In this document: one piece after another, positions 30,829-40,528 of the stretch
Layout: every line of letters starts with the position of its first letter
How positions within the stretch are numbered: the stretch's first letter is position 1
Origin: Rhodopseudomonas sp. AAP120
GTDB taxonomy: Bacteria > Pseudomonadota > Alphaproteobacteria > Rhizobiales > Xanthobacteraceae
Reading direction: 5' to 3'
NCBI RefSeq assembly: GCF_001295845.1
Contig: NZ_LJIC01000061.1
Location: 46,901-110,900 of the forward strand
Length of the DNA stretch: 64,000 nt
Made by a program: the position numbers and the translations under genes
Notes under the pieces: model-generated
Seen by the model: only the letters and a program-made list of their open reading frames with translations
Told to the model about the DNA's origin: nothing
Database searches by the model: none

Positions 30829-31030
30829 CGAACCGCAATGGCTTGGCAAGCAGCTTGCACAAGTCTGTCGTGGTACGGTTCACGGATGGAAGGCTGCTCT
30901 GGATCAGACCTTCAGCATATTGTTCGATAGCGGCGGACTAACCGCGAGGCCGTCTCGATCATCATCATCGTTGCGCGCGTCTTGTTGGTGGCGACGATGA
31001 CTCGTCGCGGCCGGCTGCCGAGGCACCCAA

Positions 31031-31585
31031 CTATCTGATGCTGTTGCCCGCTAAGTGCTGCTCCTGCCATTCCCTGCGCAGGATCGCGAACTGCATCGTG
31101 TTCTCGTAAACCGGATCGCCGTTGCGGTCGGTTGTGAACGAGACGAATTCCTTGAACAGGCCTTCCTGTCGCATGCCCAATCTCTCGCACAGTCGCTGCG
31201 ACGCAACGTTGTGGTCCTCGACATAAGCGTAAAGGCGGCGGGCGTCGCGCACAGTGAACAGATGATCGAACAACGCCCGGGCGGCCTCTGACGCAAAGCC
31301 TTGGCCTGCGTAGTCTCCGTTGAAATTCCATCCGACCGAGAATGTGTCGTCTTCGGGCATGGCGAACAGGTCGCCGACGAGTCTGCCGGTCGCTTTCAGG
31401 CAAACCGCAATGTGCTCGTCGCTTTGGCCGCGCGCGATCGCGTCCGCCTCGGCGGCGGCCATGTCATCGAGCTTCATGGACAGGAAGCAGCTCGCGCGCG
31501 GCGCGTGCAAATAGGCGAACAGGTCGGCCGCGTTGCCCGCCCTGAAGTTTCTCAGCACGAGGCGGTTGGTTTCGATGGCATCCAT
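31031..31585 (-). CDS. GNAT N-acetyltransferase (RimJ/RimL-like)
   Basis: A 184-residue protein starting MDAIETNRLVLRNFRAGNAA. The GNAT acetyl-CoA region is at residues ~95-125 (GDYAGQGFASEAARALFDHL), then NVASQRLCERLGMRQEGLF. ETNRLVLRNF is the usual RimJ/L opening. Substrate unknown: ribosomal protein N-termini, small amines or antibiotics are all possible. The gene stands alone, convergent with the STN-protein gene. Confidence 0.85.
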   Translation of the reverse strand: MDAIETNRLVLRNFRAGNAADLFAYLHAPRASCFLSMKLDDMAAAEADAIARGQSDEHIAVCLKATGRLVGDLFAMPEDDTFSVGWNFNGDYAGQGFASEAARALFDHLFTVRDARRLYAYVEDHNVASQRLCERLGMRQEGLFKEFVSFTTDRNGDPVYENTMQFAILRREWQEQHLAGNSIR

Positions 31586-31894
31586 GATGTCGGCTTCCTG
31601 AGCTTCGGCCGATCCGGAAGGGGCGCGGCGGACGCTTGTTGGCGCCCCAGCCCAGCACTTTTATGGCGACAGCATGCTGGGTCGCGACTCTTCAGGGGTG
31701 GTAATCCCGCGTGGCGGAAGTCCGGTTGTGCCGCTGCGCCGCAGCACGATCACTTTCGGTGATCGCGCCGAAGGGCGATCACGGCTTGTCGGTTGACAAG
31801 GAATTTCGAGAACCGCAAGACGCTCGAAGCGAAATGACGCCCTGCCACGTCAAGCGAGGTGCGTTCGCGTCGATCGATCGAGGAGCAAGGCGGC
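31586..31894. other. 309-base intergenic region
   Basis: No gene that I can support. CGATCAC-TTTCG-GTGATCG (31747-31765) is a short inverted repeat. TTGACA (31794-31799) resembles a -35 box before the phosphotransferase gene; no clear -10 is visible. Confidence 0.35.
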
Positions 31895-32945
31895 ATGAAG
31901 ACCACCGAACCGATTGCGGGCTACGACATTCCGGCCGTGGAGGCCTGGATCCGCGCCCAATGTGCCTGCGCTGAAACCACCGCTGGTTTGGACGCGGCTG
32001 CAGGGCGGTCACTCCAATCTGACGTTCCTGATCGAAGACGCAGATGGCGAGAAGGCCGTGATCCGCAGGCCGCCGCTTGGCGAACTGCTGCCCAAGGCGC
32101 ACGACATGCAGCGCGAGTGGGCGCTGATCAGCGCGCTCGGACCGACGCCCGTGCCGGTGCCGGCCGCGCTCGGCTTCTGCGACGACCTCACGGTGACCGG
32201 CGCACGCTTCTACATCATGGGCCACGTCGACGGGCGTCCGCTCTACAGCGCCGACGATACGCGTCGTCTGGTGCCTGAGTCTCGGCGCGAGAAGCTGGCG
32301 CATTCGTTCATCGACGTGCTGGCCGATCTGCATGCGGTCGACCCCGACGCGGTCGGCCTCGGCGATCTCGGAAAGAAGGACAGTTATGTCGGCCGGCAGC
32401 TGAAGACCTGGTACCAGTCCTGGATGGCGTCGATCGAGCCGGCGAAGTTCGACGATCCGCGCGCGCATGCAATGCGGGAATTCCTGCTCGAGCAGCTGCC
32501 CGAACAGGGGCCGATCCGGATCGTGCACGGCGACTACGGCCTGCACAACACCCTGACCGGCCCGGACCACACCATCGTGGCGGTAGTCGATTGGGAGATC
32601 TCGACGCTCGGCGATCCCCTTGCGGATCTCGCTTATGCGCTCAACCAGTTTCCCGATCCCAGCGATCGCGATCGACAGTGGGGCGATGCGCCGACCGTGC
32701 CGCCGGGTTTCCCGTCCCGTACCATGCTGGCAAATCGTTACGCCGCGCGCACCGGGCGCGATCTGTCGAAGCTCGATTACTACATCGGATTCAATCGCTG
32801 GAAGAGCGCCGCCATCATCCACGGCGTCTATGCCCGCTACATGGCAGGACAGAAGAGCGCAGAGGGCGTCGACCTCGACGGTCTGCGGCGCCGGATCGGC
32901 GAGCAACTCGATCTCGCCGAGCAGGCCGTCGGCCGATTGAAATAG
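31895..32945 (+). pseudogene. Phosphotransferase (APH/FadE36-like) gene with a one-base frameshift
   Basis: The family protein is in two frames. ATG 31895 (after AGGAG) gives 22 codons, MKTTEPIAGYDIP... to AWIRAQ, and from 31962 a second frame continues VPALKPPLVWTRLQGGHSNL to the end. Removing one T at 31961 gives a normal 349-residue protein. The rest is complete: kinase-like catalytic motif VHGDYGLHN and VVDWEISTLGDP. Such proteins are often found beside acyl-CoA dehydrogenases and may phosphorylate a hydroxy compound. The break may be a true mutation, a sequencing error or a downstream restart. It precedes a dehydrogenase gene by 126 bases. Confidence 0.8.
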
Positions 32946-33071
32946 AGCACTGCTTCCGCTGAGCTCGTCCGGAAGAGCAGCTGATATCAACCGTCTCACC
33001 ACCATGGCCCGGCAGGCCGTTGAGCGCCGGCCGGCATCATCGAACAAAGCTCAACGCAAGGGAGAAACTGC

Positions 33072-33854
33072 ATGAAACTCGATTCCTCGGTCGCCGCCGT
33101 CGTCACCGGCGGAGCGTCCGGCCTCGGCGCCGCGACGGCGCGTGCGCTCGCCGCGCAGGGCGTGAAGGTCGCGATCTTCGACTTCAACGAAGAGAAGGGC
33201 GAAGCTATTGCCAAGGAGATCGGCGGCGTGTTCTGCAAGGTCGACGTGACTTCGGACGAGCAGGTCGATGCCGCTTTCGCCAAGGCCCGCGCGGCGCACC
33301 AGCAGGAGCGTATCCTGGTCAACTGCGCCGGCACCGGCAATGCGGTGAAGACCGCCGGTCGCGACAAGAAGACCGGCGAGCCGACGCATTTCCCGATCGA
33401 TGCGTTCAATCGCATCATCCAGATCAACCTGGTCGGCACCTTCCGCTGCATCGCCAAGTCGGCCCAGGGCATGCTGTCGTTGCCGCCGCTGGGTGACGGC
33501 GAGCGCGGCGCCATCGTCAACACCGCGTCGGTGGCAGCAGAAGACGGCCAGATGGGCCAGGCGGCCTATTCGGCCTCGAAGGCCGGCGTCGTCGGCATGA
33601 CCCTGCCGATCGCGCGTGACCTGATGAGCGAAGGCATCCGCATCAACACCATCCTGCCGGGCATCTTCAACACGCCGCTGCTGCAGGGCGCACCGGAGAA
33701 CGTCAAGGCGGCGCTGAGCGCCTCGGTGCCGTTCCCGAAGCGGCTCGGTCTGCCGGAGGAATATGCTCAGCTCGCGCTGACCATGATCACCAACGGCTAC
33801 TTCAACGGCGAAGACGTCCGCCTCGACGGCGCCATCCGCATGGCGCCGCGCTGA
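33072..33854 (+). CDS. Short-chain dehydrogenase (3-hydroxyacyl-CoA dehydrogenase type II-like)
   Basis: A 260-residue SDR. The N-terminal NAD-binding motif is TGGASGLGAA (residues ~12-21), then NCAG, and the active site ends in YSASKAG (Y and K). The sequence resembles HSD17B10/3-hydroxyacyl-CoA dehydrogenase type II (VTGGASGLGAATARALAAQG). It likely oxidises 3-hydroxyacyl-CoA with NAD. Neighbour of the phosphotransferase gene; a shared beta-oxidation-type role is plausible. Confidence 0.88.
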   Translation: MKLDSSVAAVVTGGASGLGAATARALAAQGVKVAIFDFNEEKGEAIAKEIGGVFCKVDVTSDEQVDAAFAKARAAHQQERILVNCAGTGNAVKTAGRDKKTGEPTHFPIDAFNRIIQINLVGTFRCIAKSAQGMLSLPPLGDGERGAIVNTASVAAEDGQMGQAAYSASKAGVVGMTLPIARDLMSEGIRINTILPGIFNTPLLQGAPENVKAALSASVPFPKRLGLPEEYAQLALTMITNGYFNGEDVRLDGAIRMAPR

Positions 33855-33923
33855 ACGCCCCGCGCCCGGTCGAGTCGGCAGGCCGATCGGGCGGCTTGCT
33901 CGCCGCTCGGAACTGACACAAAA

Positions 33924-33951
33924 AAGCGGCCCGCGTCATTGCGGGCCGCTT
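33924..33951. terminator. Bidirectional terminator between SDR and MFS genes
   Basis: Stem AAGCGGCCCGC / GCGGGCCGCTT with a 6-base loop (GTCATT), followed by a T-containing run on the + strand and by TTTTTT on the minus strand. It ends both convergent genes, more strongly for the minus-strand MFS gene. Confidence 0.85.
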
Positions 33952-33990
33952 GAATGTTTTTGGAAGGCGGGTGTCGGAAAGGGCGGGCGA

Positions 33991-35325
33991 CTACCGGTAC
34001 TCTTCCGATTCGCGCAGGCCGCTGATCCACAGCGCCAGCACGGTTACCACGGCGCCGGACAACAGATAGGCGCCGGACGACAGCAGGCCGAAATCCGTTG
34101 CGAGCAGCAGCGCCGCGAGCGGCGCGAAGCCGGCGCCGAACAGCCAGGCCAAGTCGGCCGTCAGCGCCGAGGCGGTGTAACGATAGGCCATCCGGAAGCT
34201 CGAGGCGATCGCGCCGGAGGACTGGCCGAACGACAGGCCGAGCAGCACGAAGCCGAGCATCATGTAGACCGACTCGCCGACCGGGCCGGCGTCGAGCAGC
34301 TGCGGTGCGAAGCCGCTGAACACCGCGATCGCGACCGCCGAGCCGATCAGCAGCGGCTTGCGGCCGATCCGGTCTGCCAGATAGCCGGACGCGATGATCG
34401 CCAGCACGCCGACGGCGGCGCCGATGGTCTCGATGACCAGGAAGCGGACCGGGCTTTCGCGGGTGAACAGGAACACCCAGGACAGCGGAAACACCGTCAC
34501 CATATGGAAAAGCGCGAAGCTGGCCAGCGGCGCGAAGGCGCCGATCACGATGTTGCGGCCTTCGTTGCGAACGGTTTCGCTGACCCGGCCGGGCTGCAGC
34601 TCGCGGCTTTCGAACAGCGAGGCGTATTCGGGCGTCACCACCATGCGCAGCCGGGCGAACAGCGCCACGACGTTGATGGCGAACGCCACAAAGAACGGAT
34701 AGCGCCAGCCCCAGCTGAAGAAGTCCTCGGCCGACAGATGACCGGTGAAATAGGCGAACAGCGCCGACGCGACGATCAGGCCGAGCGGCGCGCCGAGCTG
34801 CGGGATCATGGCGTACCAGCCGCGCTGCTCCTTCGGCGCGTTCAGCGCCAGCAGCGAGGCGAGGCCGTCCCAGGCGCCGCCCCAGGCGAGACCCTGCGCG
34901 GCGCGCGCCAGCGCCAGCAGCCAGATCGACGCCATCCCGATCTCGTAATAGCCGGGCAGGAACGCGATCGCGACGGTGGCGGTGCCGAGCAGCAGCATCG
35001 CGATGATCAGCTTGGCGCTTTTGCCGTAGGTGCGGTCGATGGCCATGAAGATCACCGAGCCGAACGGCCGGGCGATGAAGGCGATCGCGAAGATCGCGAA
35101 CGAATACAGGGTGCCGTTGAGCTCGGTGGTGAACGGGAACACCAGGCGCGGGAACACGATGACGGAAGCGATCGCATAGACGAAGAAGTCGAAGAACTCC
35201 GCGGTGCGGCCGATGATGACACCGATGGCGATGTCGTTCGGATTGGCATGCTTGTGCGCCGGATCCGAGCCAAGCCCCGCCGTTGTGGTTCCCGCTGTGG
35301 TCGTGTCCGTCATCGCCTCTGCCAT
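33991..35325 (-). CDS. MFS transporter, metabolite:H+ symporter type
   Basis: A 444-residue protein with about 12 membrane segments. The region IGRTAEFFDFFVYAIASVIV is the mark of the MHS (metabolite:H+ symporter) MFS family, and the GRKPLLIG box follows the sixth segment. Likely imports organic acids or similar compounds; substrate unknown. A second ATG (35313) would remove four residues. It is divergent from the cyo operon. Confidence 0.88.
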   Translation of the reverse strand: MAEAMTDTTTAGTTTAGLGSDPAHKHANPNDIAIGVIIGRTAEFFDFFVYAIASVIVFPRLVFPFTTELNGTLYSFAIFAIAFIARPFGSVIFMAIDRTYGKSAKLIIAMLLLGTATVAIAFLPGYYEIGMASIWLLALARAAQGLAWGGAWDGLASLLALNAPKEQRGWYAMIPQLGAPLGLIVASALFAYFTGHLSAEDFFSWGWRYPFFVAFAINVVALFARLRMVVTPEYASLFESRELQPGRVSETVRNEGRNIVIGAFAPLASFALFHMVTVFPLSWVFLFTRESPVRFLVIETIGAAVGVLAIIASGYLADRIGRKPLLIGSAVAIAVFSGFAPQLLDAGPVGESVYMMLGFVLLGLSFGQSSGAIASSFRMAYRYTASALTADLAWLFGAGFAPLAALLLATDFGLLSSGAYLLSGAVVTVLALWISGLRESEEYR

Positions 35326-35410
35326 TGAAATGTCGAAGGAAAATGTTGCGACCGCTTCTCACTTTTAGAAGCGCTCGCATTCTGTTTGAGCGGTGATCCC
35401 GCACCGCAAC

Positions 35411-35429
35411 ATTGGACAAATTGTCCAAT
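35411..35429. promoter_or_regulatory. Perfect 9+1+9 palindrome between MFS and cyoA
   Basis: ATTGGACAA-A-TTGTCCAAT lies in the 173-base gap between two divergent genes, 70 bases before the cyoA start. It is a typical operator for a dimeric repressor. It does not match the FNR box (TTGAT-N4-ATCAA). A further GTCCGGATTG follows directly. Confidence 0.7.
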
Positions 35430-35498
35430 GTCCGGATTGTTGCGCCGCAGCTAGCTCGTGTCCTTGCGAGATATTCTCATTCTCAAAGGGCGGATCGC

Positions 35499-36653
35499 GT
35501 GTCACGACTAAAGTTCCTGTTGCTGCTACCCTTGGCCGTACTCCTTAGCGGCTGCAACTTTGTGGTGATGGCGCCTGCCGGCGACGTGGCGGCGCAGCAG
35601 CGCGATCTCATCATCGTGTCCACCGTGCTGATGCTCCTGATCGTGCTGCCGGTGATGGCGCTGACGGTTTGGTTCGCCTGGCGCTACCGGCACTCAAACG
35701 ATGCGGCGAAATACGATCCGGAGTGGGACCACTCGACCGGTCTCGAGCTGGTGATCTGGTCGGCGCCGCTTCTGATCATCATCTGCCTCGGCGCGATCAC
35801 GTGGATGGGCACCCATCTGCTCGACCCCTATCGCTCGCTGGACCGGATCGCCGCCAACCGGCCGGTCGATCGCGACAAGGCGCCGCTCGAGGTCGACGTC
35901 GTGGCGCTCGATTGGAAGTGGCTGTTCATCTATCCGGAATACGGCATCGCTTCGCTCAACGAGATGGCGGCGCCGGTGGATCGCCCGATCAACTTCCGCA
36001 TCACCTCGTCCTCGGTTATGAACTCGTTCTACGTCCCGGCGCTCGCCGGCATGATCTATGCGATGCCCGGCATGGAAACCAAGCTGCACGCGGTGATCAA
36101 TCACGCGGGCAACTACCGCGGCCTGTCGGCCAATTACAGCGGCGCCGGCTTCTCGGGCATGCACTTCGCCTTCCACGGTCTCGACGACGCCGGCTTCGAT
36201 CAGTGGATCGCGCGCGCCAAGGCCAGCCCGGACAAGCTCGGCCGGCCCGAATATCTCGAACTCGAGCGTCCGAGCAGCAACGAGAAGCCGCGTGCTTTCG
36301 GCTCGGTGGACAGCGACCTGTTCCGCGCCATCCTCAACATGTGCGTCGACACCGGCAAGATGTGCATGAGCGAAATGATGGCGATCGACGCCAAGGGCGG
36401 TCTCGGCATGGCCGGGCTCAACAACACGCTGCCGCTCGCCTACGACAAATACGCCCGCCGCGGCACGACGCTCGGGCCGCAGCCGTCCTTCGTCGCCGGC
36501 ACCTGCACGGTCGACGAACCGCAAGGCCGCGCCACCGCCCAGGTGCGTGAATCCACGCCGCTGCTCGGCGCCGGCCTGAAGCGGCCGTCGCTGACCCCGC
36601 TCGGCTCCTCCACCTCGTTCCTGTTCGGCTCGCCGTCGAAGTCCCAATCCTGA
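35499..36653 (+). CDS. cyoA: Cytochrome bo3 ubiquinol oxidase subunit II
   Basis: A 384-residue lipoprotein from a GTG start (AAGGG upstream). Signal peptide and lipobox end at C19 (LLSGC). Two membrane helices (~37-60 and ~83-108) lead to the periplasmic cupredoxin-like domain ([36 protein letters not shown]). The CuA-binding residues of cytochrome c oxidases are missing, as expected for a quinol oxidase. Encoded first in cyoABCD. Confidence 0.95.
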   Translation: MSRLKFLLLLPLAVLLSGCNFVVMAPAGDVAAQQRDLIIVSTVLMLLIVLPVMALTVWFAWRYRHSNDAAKYDPEWDHSTGLELVIWSAPLLIIICLGAITWMGTHLLDPYRSLDRIAANRPVDRDKAPLEVDVVALDWKWLFIYPEYGIASLNEMAAPVDRPINFRITSSSVMNSFYVPALAGMIYAMPGMETKLHAVINHAGNYRGLSANYSGAGFSGMHFAFHGLDDAGFDQWIARAKASPDKLGRPEYLELERPSSNEKPRAFGSVDSDLFRAILNMCVDTGKMCMSEMMAIDAKGGLGMAGLNNTLPLAYDKYARRGTTLGPQPSFVAGTCTVDEPQGRATAQVRESTPLLGAGLKRPSLTPLGSSTSFLFGSPSKSQS

Positions 36654-36661
36654 GGGATCGC

Positions 36662-38668
36662 ATGTTCTCCAATTTCGATATCGTCAAAGCGATCTTTGGC
36701 CGCCTGTCGCTGGACTCGCTGCCTCTGCACGAACCGATCGTCGTGATGACCTTCGTGGCCGTCGCGTGCGGTGGCGCCGCGCTGGTCGCGGGCCTCACCT
36801 ATTTCAAGGTGTGGGGCTATCTGTGGCGGGAGTGGTTCACCACCGTCGACCACAAGCGCATCGGCATCATGTACATGATCCTCGGCATCGTCATGCTGCT
36901 GCGCGGCTTCGCCGACGCCATCATGATGCGTCTGCAGCAGGCAATCGCGTTCGGCGGCTCCGAGGGCTACCTCAACGCGCACCACTACGATCAGGTGTTC
37001 ACCGCCCACGGCGTGATCATGATCTTCTTCGTGGCGATGCCGCTGGTCACCGGCCTGATGAACTACGTCGTGCCGCTGCAGATCGGCGCCCGCGACGTGT
37101 CGTTCCCGTTCCTGAACAATTTCAGCTTCTGGATGACCGCCGGCGGCGCCGTGCTGGTGATGATCTCGCTGTTCGTCGGAGAGTTCGCCCGCACCGGCTG
37201 GCTGGCCTATCCGCCGCTGTCGAACATCGGGTACAGCCCAGATGTCGGGGTCGATTACTACATATGGGCCCTGCAGGTCGCCGGCGTCGGCACGACGCTG
37301 TCCGGCGTCAATCTGATCTGCACCATCGTCAAGATGCGGGCCCCCGGCATGACGATGATGCGCATGCCGATCTTCACCTGGACGTCGCTCTGCACCAACA
37401 TCCTGATCGTCGCCTCCTTCCCGGTGCTGACCGTGGTGCTGGCGCTGCTGTCGCTCGATCGCTATGTCGGCACCAACTTCTTCACGAACGACTTCGGCGG
37501 CAACCCGATGATGTACGTGAACCTGATCTGGATCTGGGGTCACCCGGAGGTTTACATCCTGATCCTGCCGGCGTTCGGCATCTTCTCGGAGGTGACCTCG
37601 ACGTTCTCGGGCAAGCGGCTGTTCGGCTACACCTCGATGGTCTACGCCACGGTCGTCATCACCATCCTGTCGTACCTGGTGTGGCTGCACCACTTCTTCA
37701 CGATGGGCTCGGGCGCCAGCGTCAACTCGTTCTTCGGCATCACCACGATGATCATCTCGATCCCGACGGGCGCGAAGATGTTCAACTGGCTGTTCACCAT
37801 GTATCGGGGGCGCATCCGGTTCGAGCTGCCGATGATGTGGACCATCGCCTTCATGCTGACCTTCGTGATCGGCGGCATGACCGGCGTGCTGCTGGCGGTC
37901 CCGCCGGCCGACTTCGTGCTGCACAACAGCCTGTTCCTGGTCGCGCACTTCCACAACGTGATCATCGGCGGCGTGGTGTTCGGTGCGTTCGCCGGCATCG
38001 TCTACTGGTTCCCGAAGGCGTTCGGCTTCAAGCTCGACCCGTTCTGGGGCAAGATCTCGTTCTGGAGCTGGGTGGTCGGCTTCTATCTCGCCTTCATGCC
38101 GCTCTATGTGCTCGGCCTGATGGGCGTGACCCGCCGGCTGCGGGTGTTCGACGATCAGAGCCTGCAGATCTGGTTCGTTCTGGCCGCCATCGGCGCGGGC
38201 CTGATCGCCATCGGCATCGGCTCCTTCCTGATCCAGATCGCCGTCAGCATCCTGCGGCGCGAGCAGCTGCGCGACGTCACCGGCGATCCGTGGAACGCCC
38301 GCACCCTGGAATGGGCGACGTCGTCGCCCCCGCCGGACTACAACTTCGCCTTTACACCGATGGTGCACAACACCGATGCGTGGTGGGAGATGAAGCGCGC
38401 CGGCTACAAGCGTCCGCTGACCGGCTTCAAGCCGATTCATATGCCGAGCAACACCGGCACCGGCATCATCCTAGCCGGTCTCGCCACTGCGGCTGGTTTC
38501 GGCCTGATCTGGTACATCTGGTGGCTGGCGGCGCTGGCCTTCATCGCGCTGCTCGCCGTCGCGATCGGTCATACGTTCAACTATCACCGCGACTACCACA
38601 TCCCGGCCGAGGAAGTGGTGCGGGTCGAGGAAGAGCGGACCCGTCTGCTCGCTGCGGGAGCCAAGTGA
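36662..38668 (+). CDS. cyoB: Cytochrome bo3 ubiquinol oxidase subunit I
   Basis: A 668-residue haem-copper oxidase. Key motifs: AHGVIM (haem ligand His near residue 116), WGHPEVYI (His and Tyr pair with Glu, ~294-300), WLHHFF (CuB ligands, ~343-344), and HFHNVIIGG (haem ligands, ~429-431). The length equals E. coli CyoB. It reduces O2 with electrons from ubiquinol and pumps protons in the inner membrane. Its stop overlaps the cyoC start (TGATG). Confidence 0.96.
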   Translation: MFSNFDIVKAIFGRLSLDSLPLHEPIVVMTFVAVACGGAALVAGLTYFKVWGYLWREWFTTVDHKRIGIMYMILGIVMLLRGFADAIMMRLQQAIAFGGSEGYLNAHHYDQVFTAHGVIMIFFVAMPLVTGLMNYVVPLQIGARDVSFPFLNNFSFWMTAGGAVLVMISLFVGEFARTGWLAYPPLSNIGYSPDVGVDYYIWALQVAGVGTTLSGVNLICTIVKMRAPGMTMMRMPIFTWTSLCTNILIVASFPVLTVVLALLSLDRYVGTNFFTNDFGGNPMMYVNLIWIWGHPEVYILILPAFGIFSEVTSTFSGKRLFGYTSMVYATVVITILSYLVWLHHFFTMGSGASVNSFFGITTMIISIPTGAKMFNWLFTMYRGRIRFELPMMWTIAFMLTFVIGGMTGVLLAVPPADFVLHNSLFLVAHFHNVIIGGVVFGAFAGIVYWFPKAFGFKLDPFWGKISFWSWVVGFYLAFMPLYVLGLMGVTRRLRVFDDQSLQIWFVLAAIGAGLIAIGIGSFLIQIAVSILRREQLRDVTGDPWNARTLEWATSSPPPDYNFAFTPMVHNTDAWWEMKRAGYKRPLTGFKPIHMPSNTGTGIILAGLATAAGFGLIWYIWWLAALAFIALLAVAIGHTFNYHRDYHIPAEEVVRVEEERTRLLAAGAK

Positions 38669-39297
38669 TGAGTGTCGCGGTCGCCAATCCGAAGGACGCG
38701 GATCCGATCTTCTACGTCGTCGATGAGCACGCCCATCCGGAAGGTTCGAGCACCATGCTCGGCTTCTGGATCTATCTGATGAGCGACTGTCTCATCTTTG
38801 CGATCCTGTTTGCCACCTATGGGGTGCTGGGCAGCAACTACGCGGCCGGGCCGGCGCCGAAGGATCTGTTCGACCTGAAGCTCGTCGCGGTCAACACCAC
38901 AATGCTGCTGCTGTCGTCGATCACCTACGGCTTCGCCATGCTGACGATGGAGAAGCGCCAGGTCGGCGCCACCCAGATGTGGCTGGCGATCACCGGCCTG
39001 TTCGGTCTCGCCTTCCTCGGCATCGAACTCTACGAGTTTCACCACATGATCCATGAAGGCGCGACGCCGCAGCGCAGCGCCTTCCTGTCCTCGTTCTTCA
39101 CCTTGGTCGGCACACACGGTCTGCACGTCACCTTCGGCATCGTCTGGCTGGTGACGCTGATGGTGCAGGTCGGCCGGATGGGACTGATCGAGGCGAACCG
39201 CCGCCGCCTGATGTGCCTGAGCATGTTCTGGCACTTCCTGGACGTGGTCTGGATCGGCGTCTTCACCTTCGTGTACCTGCTGGGAGTGCTGCGATGA
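38668..39297 (+). CDS. cyoC: Cytochrome bo3 ubiquinol oxidase subunit III
   Basis: A 209-residue membrane protein with five predicted helices. FWIYLMSDCLIFAILFATY and WHFLDVVWIGVFTFVYLLG are the subunit III signatures. The start is fixed by overlap with the cyoB stop. It overlaps cyoD by four bases (ATGA). Confidence 0.95.
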   Translation: MSVAVANPKDADPIFYVVDEHAHPEGSSTMLGFWIYLMSDCLIFAILFATYGVLGSNYAAGPAPKDLFDLKLVAVNTTMLLLSSITYGFAMLTMEKRQVGATQMWLAITGLFGLAFLGIELYEFHHMIHEGATPQRSAFLSSFFTLVGTHGLHVTFGIVWLVTLMVQVGRMGLIEANRRRLMCLSMFWHFLDVVWIGVFTFVYLLGVLR

Positions 39298-39683
39298 GCA
39301 TCAACAATCCGCCCGTCGACGCGCACGGCCAGGACCATCACGGCCATCCCGATGCGCATGCGCACGGCTCGCTGAAGAGCTATCTGATCGGCTTCTGCCT
39401 ATCTGTGGTGCTTACCGCGATTCCGTTCTGGCTGGTGATGAGCGGCGCGATTGCCGACAAGTCGGTCACCGGTCTGATCATCATGGCGTTCGCGGCGGTG
39501 CAGATCGTCGTGCACATGATCTACTTCCTGCACATGAACACCTCGTCCGAGCAGGGCTGGACCATGATGGCGCTGATCTTCACCATCGTGATGGTGGTGA
39601 TCGCGCTGGCCGGGTCGCTGTGGGTGATGCACCATCTGGTCACCAACATGATGCCGGTCCACAACATGGCCCCTCCGAAGTGA
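39294..39683 (+). CDS. cyoD: Cytochrome bo3 ubiquinol oxidase subunit IV
   Basis: A 129-residue protein with three membrane segments. The N-terminal part is His-rich (HGQDHHGHPDAHAHGS), then LKSYLIGFCLSVVLTAIPFW and IYFLHMNTSSEQGW, the CyoD signature. It helps assemble the oxidase. The stop overlaps the surf1-like GTG start. Confidence 0.93.
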   Translation: MSINNPPVDAHGQDHHGHPDAHAHGSLKSYLIGFCLSVVLTAIPFWLVMSGAIADKSVTGLIIMAFAAVQIVVHMIYFLHMNTSSEQGWTMMALIFTIVMVVIALAGSLWVMHHLVTNMMPVHNMAPPK

Positions 39684-40528
39684 GCGAACCGGGGATCGTG
39701 GCCTCGGACGACGTGCGGACTGGCGGGGACAGCCCCGCGCGCCGGCCGTCGCTGTGGCTCACGATCCCGGCGCTGCTCGGTGTCGTCCTGTTGATCGCTC
39801 TCGGCGTCTGGCAGGTCGAACGGCGGGCCTGGAAGCTGGCGCTGATCGACCGGGTGGAGGCGCGTATCCACGCTGCGCCGGCGCCGCTGCCGTCAGCGGA
39901 GACGTGGCCGTCGATCAATTCGGCCAATGATGAATATCGCCGCGTCACGGCGATCGGCCAATTCCAGCACGATCGTGAAACGCTGACGACGGCTGTCGCC
40001 GAAGCCGGCGGCGGATTCTGGGTCATCACCCCGCTGCGCATGGCGGACGGCCGCACGGTTCTGGTCAATCGCGGCTTTGTCCTTCCCGAGCAGCGCGACC
40101 GCGCCTCGCGGCAGGCCGGCGAGCCGGGCGGGCAGGTGACGGTCACCGGCCTGCTGCGCACCACCGAGCCGAAGGGCGGATTTCTTCGCCATAATGCCCC
40201 GGCTGAAGATCGCTGGTACTCGCGGGACGTGCAGGCGATCGCGGCTGCGCGTGGTGTCCAGGACGCTGCGCCGTTCTTCGTCGACGCCGACGCTTCGCTC
40301 AATGCACCGGGACAACCGGTCGGCGGGCTGACCGTGGTGCAGTTCCCCAACAACCACCTGACCTATGCGCTCACGTGGTTTTGCCTGGCCTTTATGCTGA
40401 TCGGCTGGCTTGTTGTGGCCTTCGGTGGCGAATATCTCCGGGGTGCCCGCGCCGGCCGCCGATCGGGCGGCGGGCGACAATCCCCCCCGACAGGACGCAA
40501 TGCTGGACCGATCGCCGAGCATCGCTGA
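39680..40528 (+). CDS. SURF1-family oxidase assembly factor
   Basis: A 282-residue protein from GTG 39680, which overlaps the cyoD stop (GTGA). An N-terminal membrane helix (WLTIPALLGVVLLIALGVWQ) and a C-terminal one (TYALTWFCLAFMLIGWLVVA) flank a periplasmic domain with DEYRRVTAIGQF, the SURF1 pattern. SURF1 proteins help insert haem into the terminal oxidase; surf1 genes in quinol oxidase operons are known in alphaproteobacteria. Its 3' end overlaps the kinase gene by 29 bases. Confidence 0.9.
   Translation: MSEPGIVASDDVRTGGDSPARRPSLWLTIPALLGVVLLIALGVWQVERRAWKLALIDRVEARIHAAPAPLPSAETWPSINSANDEYRRVTAIGQFQHDRETLTTAVAEAGGGFWVITPLRMADGRTVLVNRGFVLPEQRDRASRQAGEPGGQVTVTGLLRTTEPKGGFLRHNAPAEDRWYSRDVQAIAAARGVQDAAPFFVDADASLNAPGQPVGGLTVVQFPNNHLTYALTWFCLAFMLIGWLVVAFGGEYLRGARAGRRSGGGRQSPPTGRNAGPIAEHR

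Noticed and set aside
30758..31000. Plus-strand frame after the STN gene as a missing C-terminus
   Set aside because: It is in another phase, and no frame here shows the expected QPVT-type TonB strand, so a simple frameshift repair is not supported.
31779..33047. Minus-strand open frame (about 420 codons) over the phosphotransferase gene
   Set aside because: Antisense shadow; the plus-strand motifs VHGDYGLHN and VVDWEISTLGDP identify the true gene.
36440..38440. Long minus-strand open frame (over 660 codons) across cyoB
   Set aside because: It is antisense to a clearly identified oxidase subunit and rich in Asp, His, Arg and Gln, the typical shadow of a high-GC gene.
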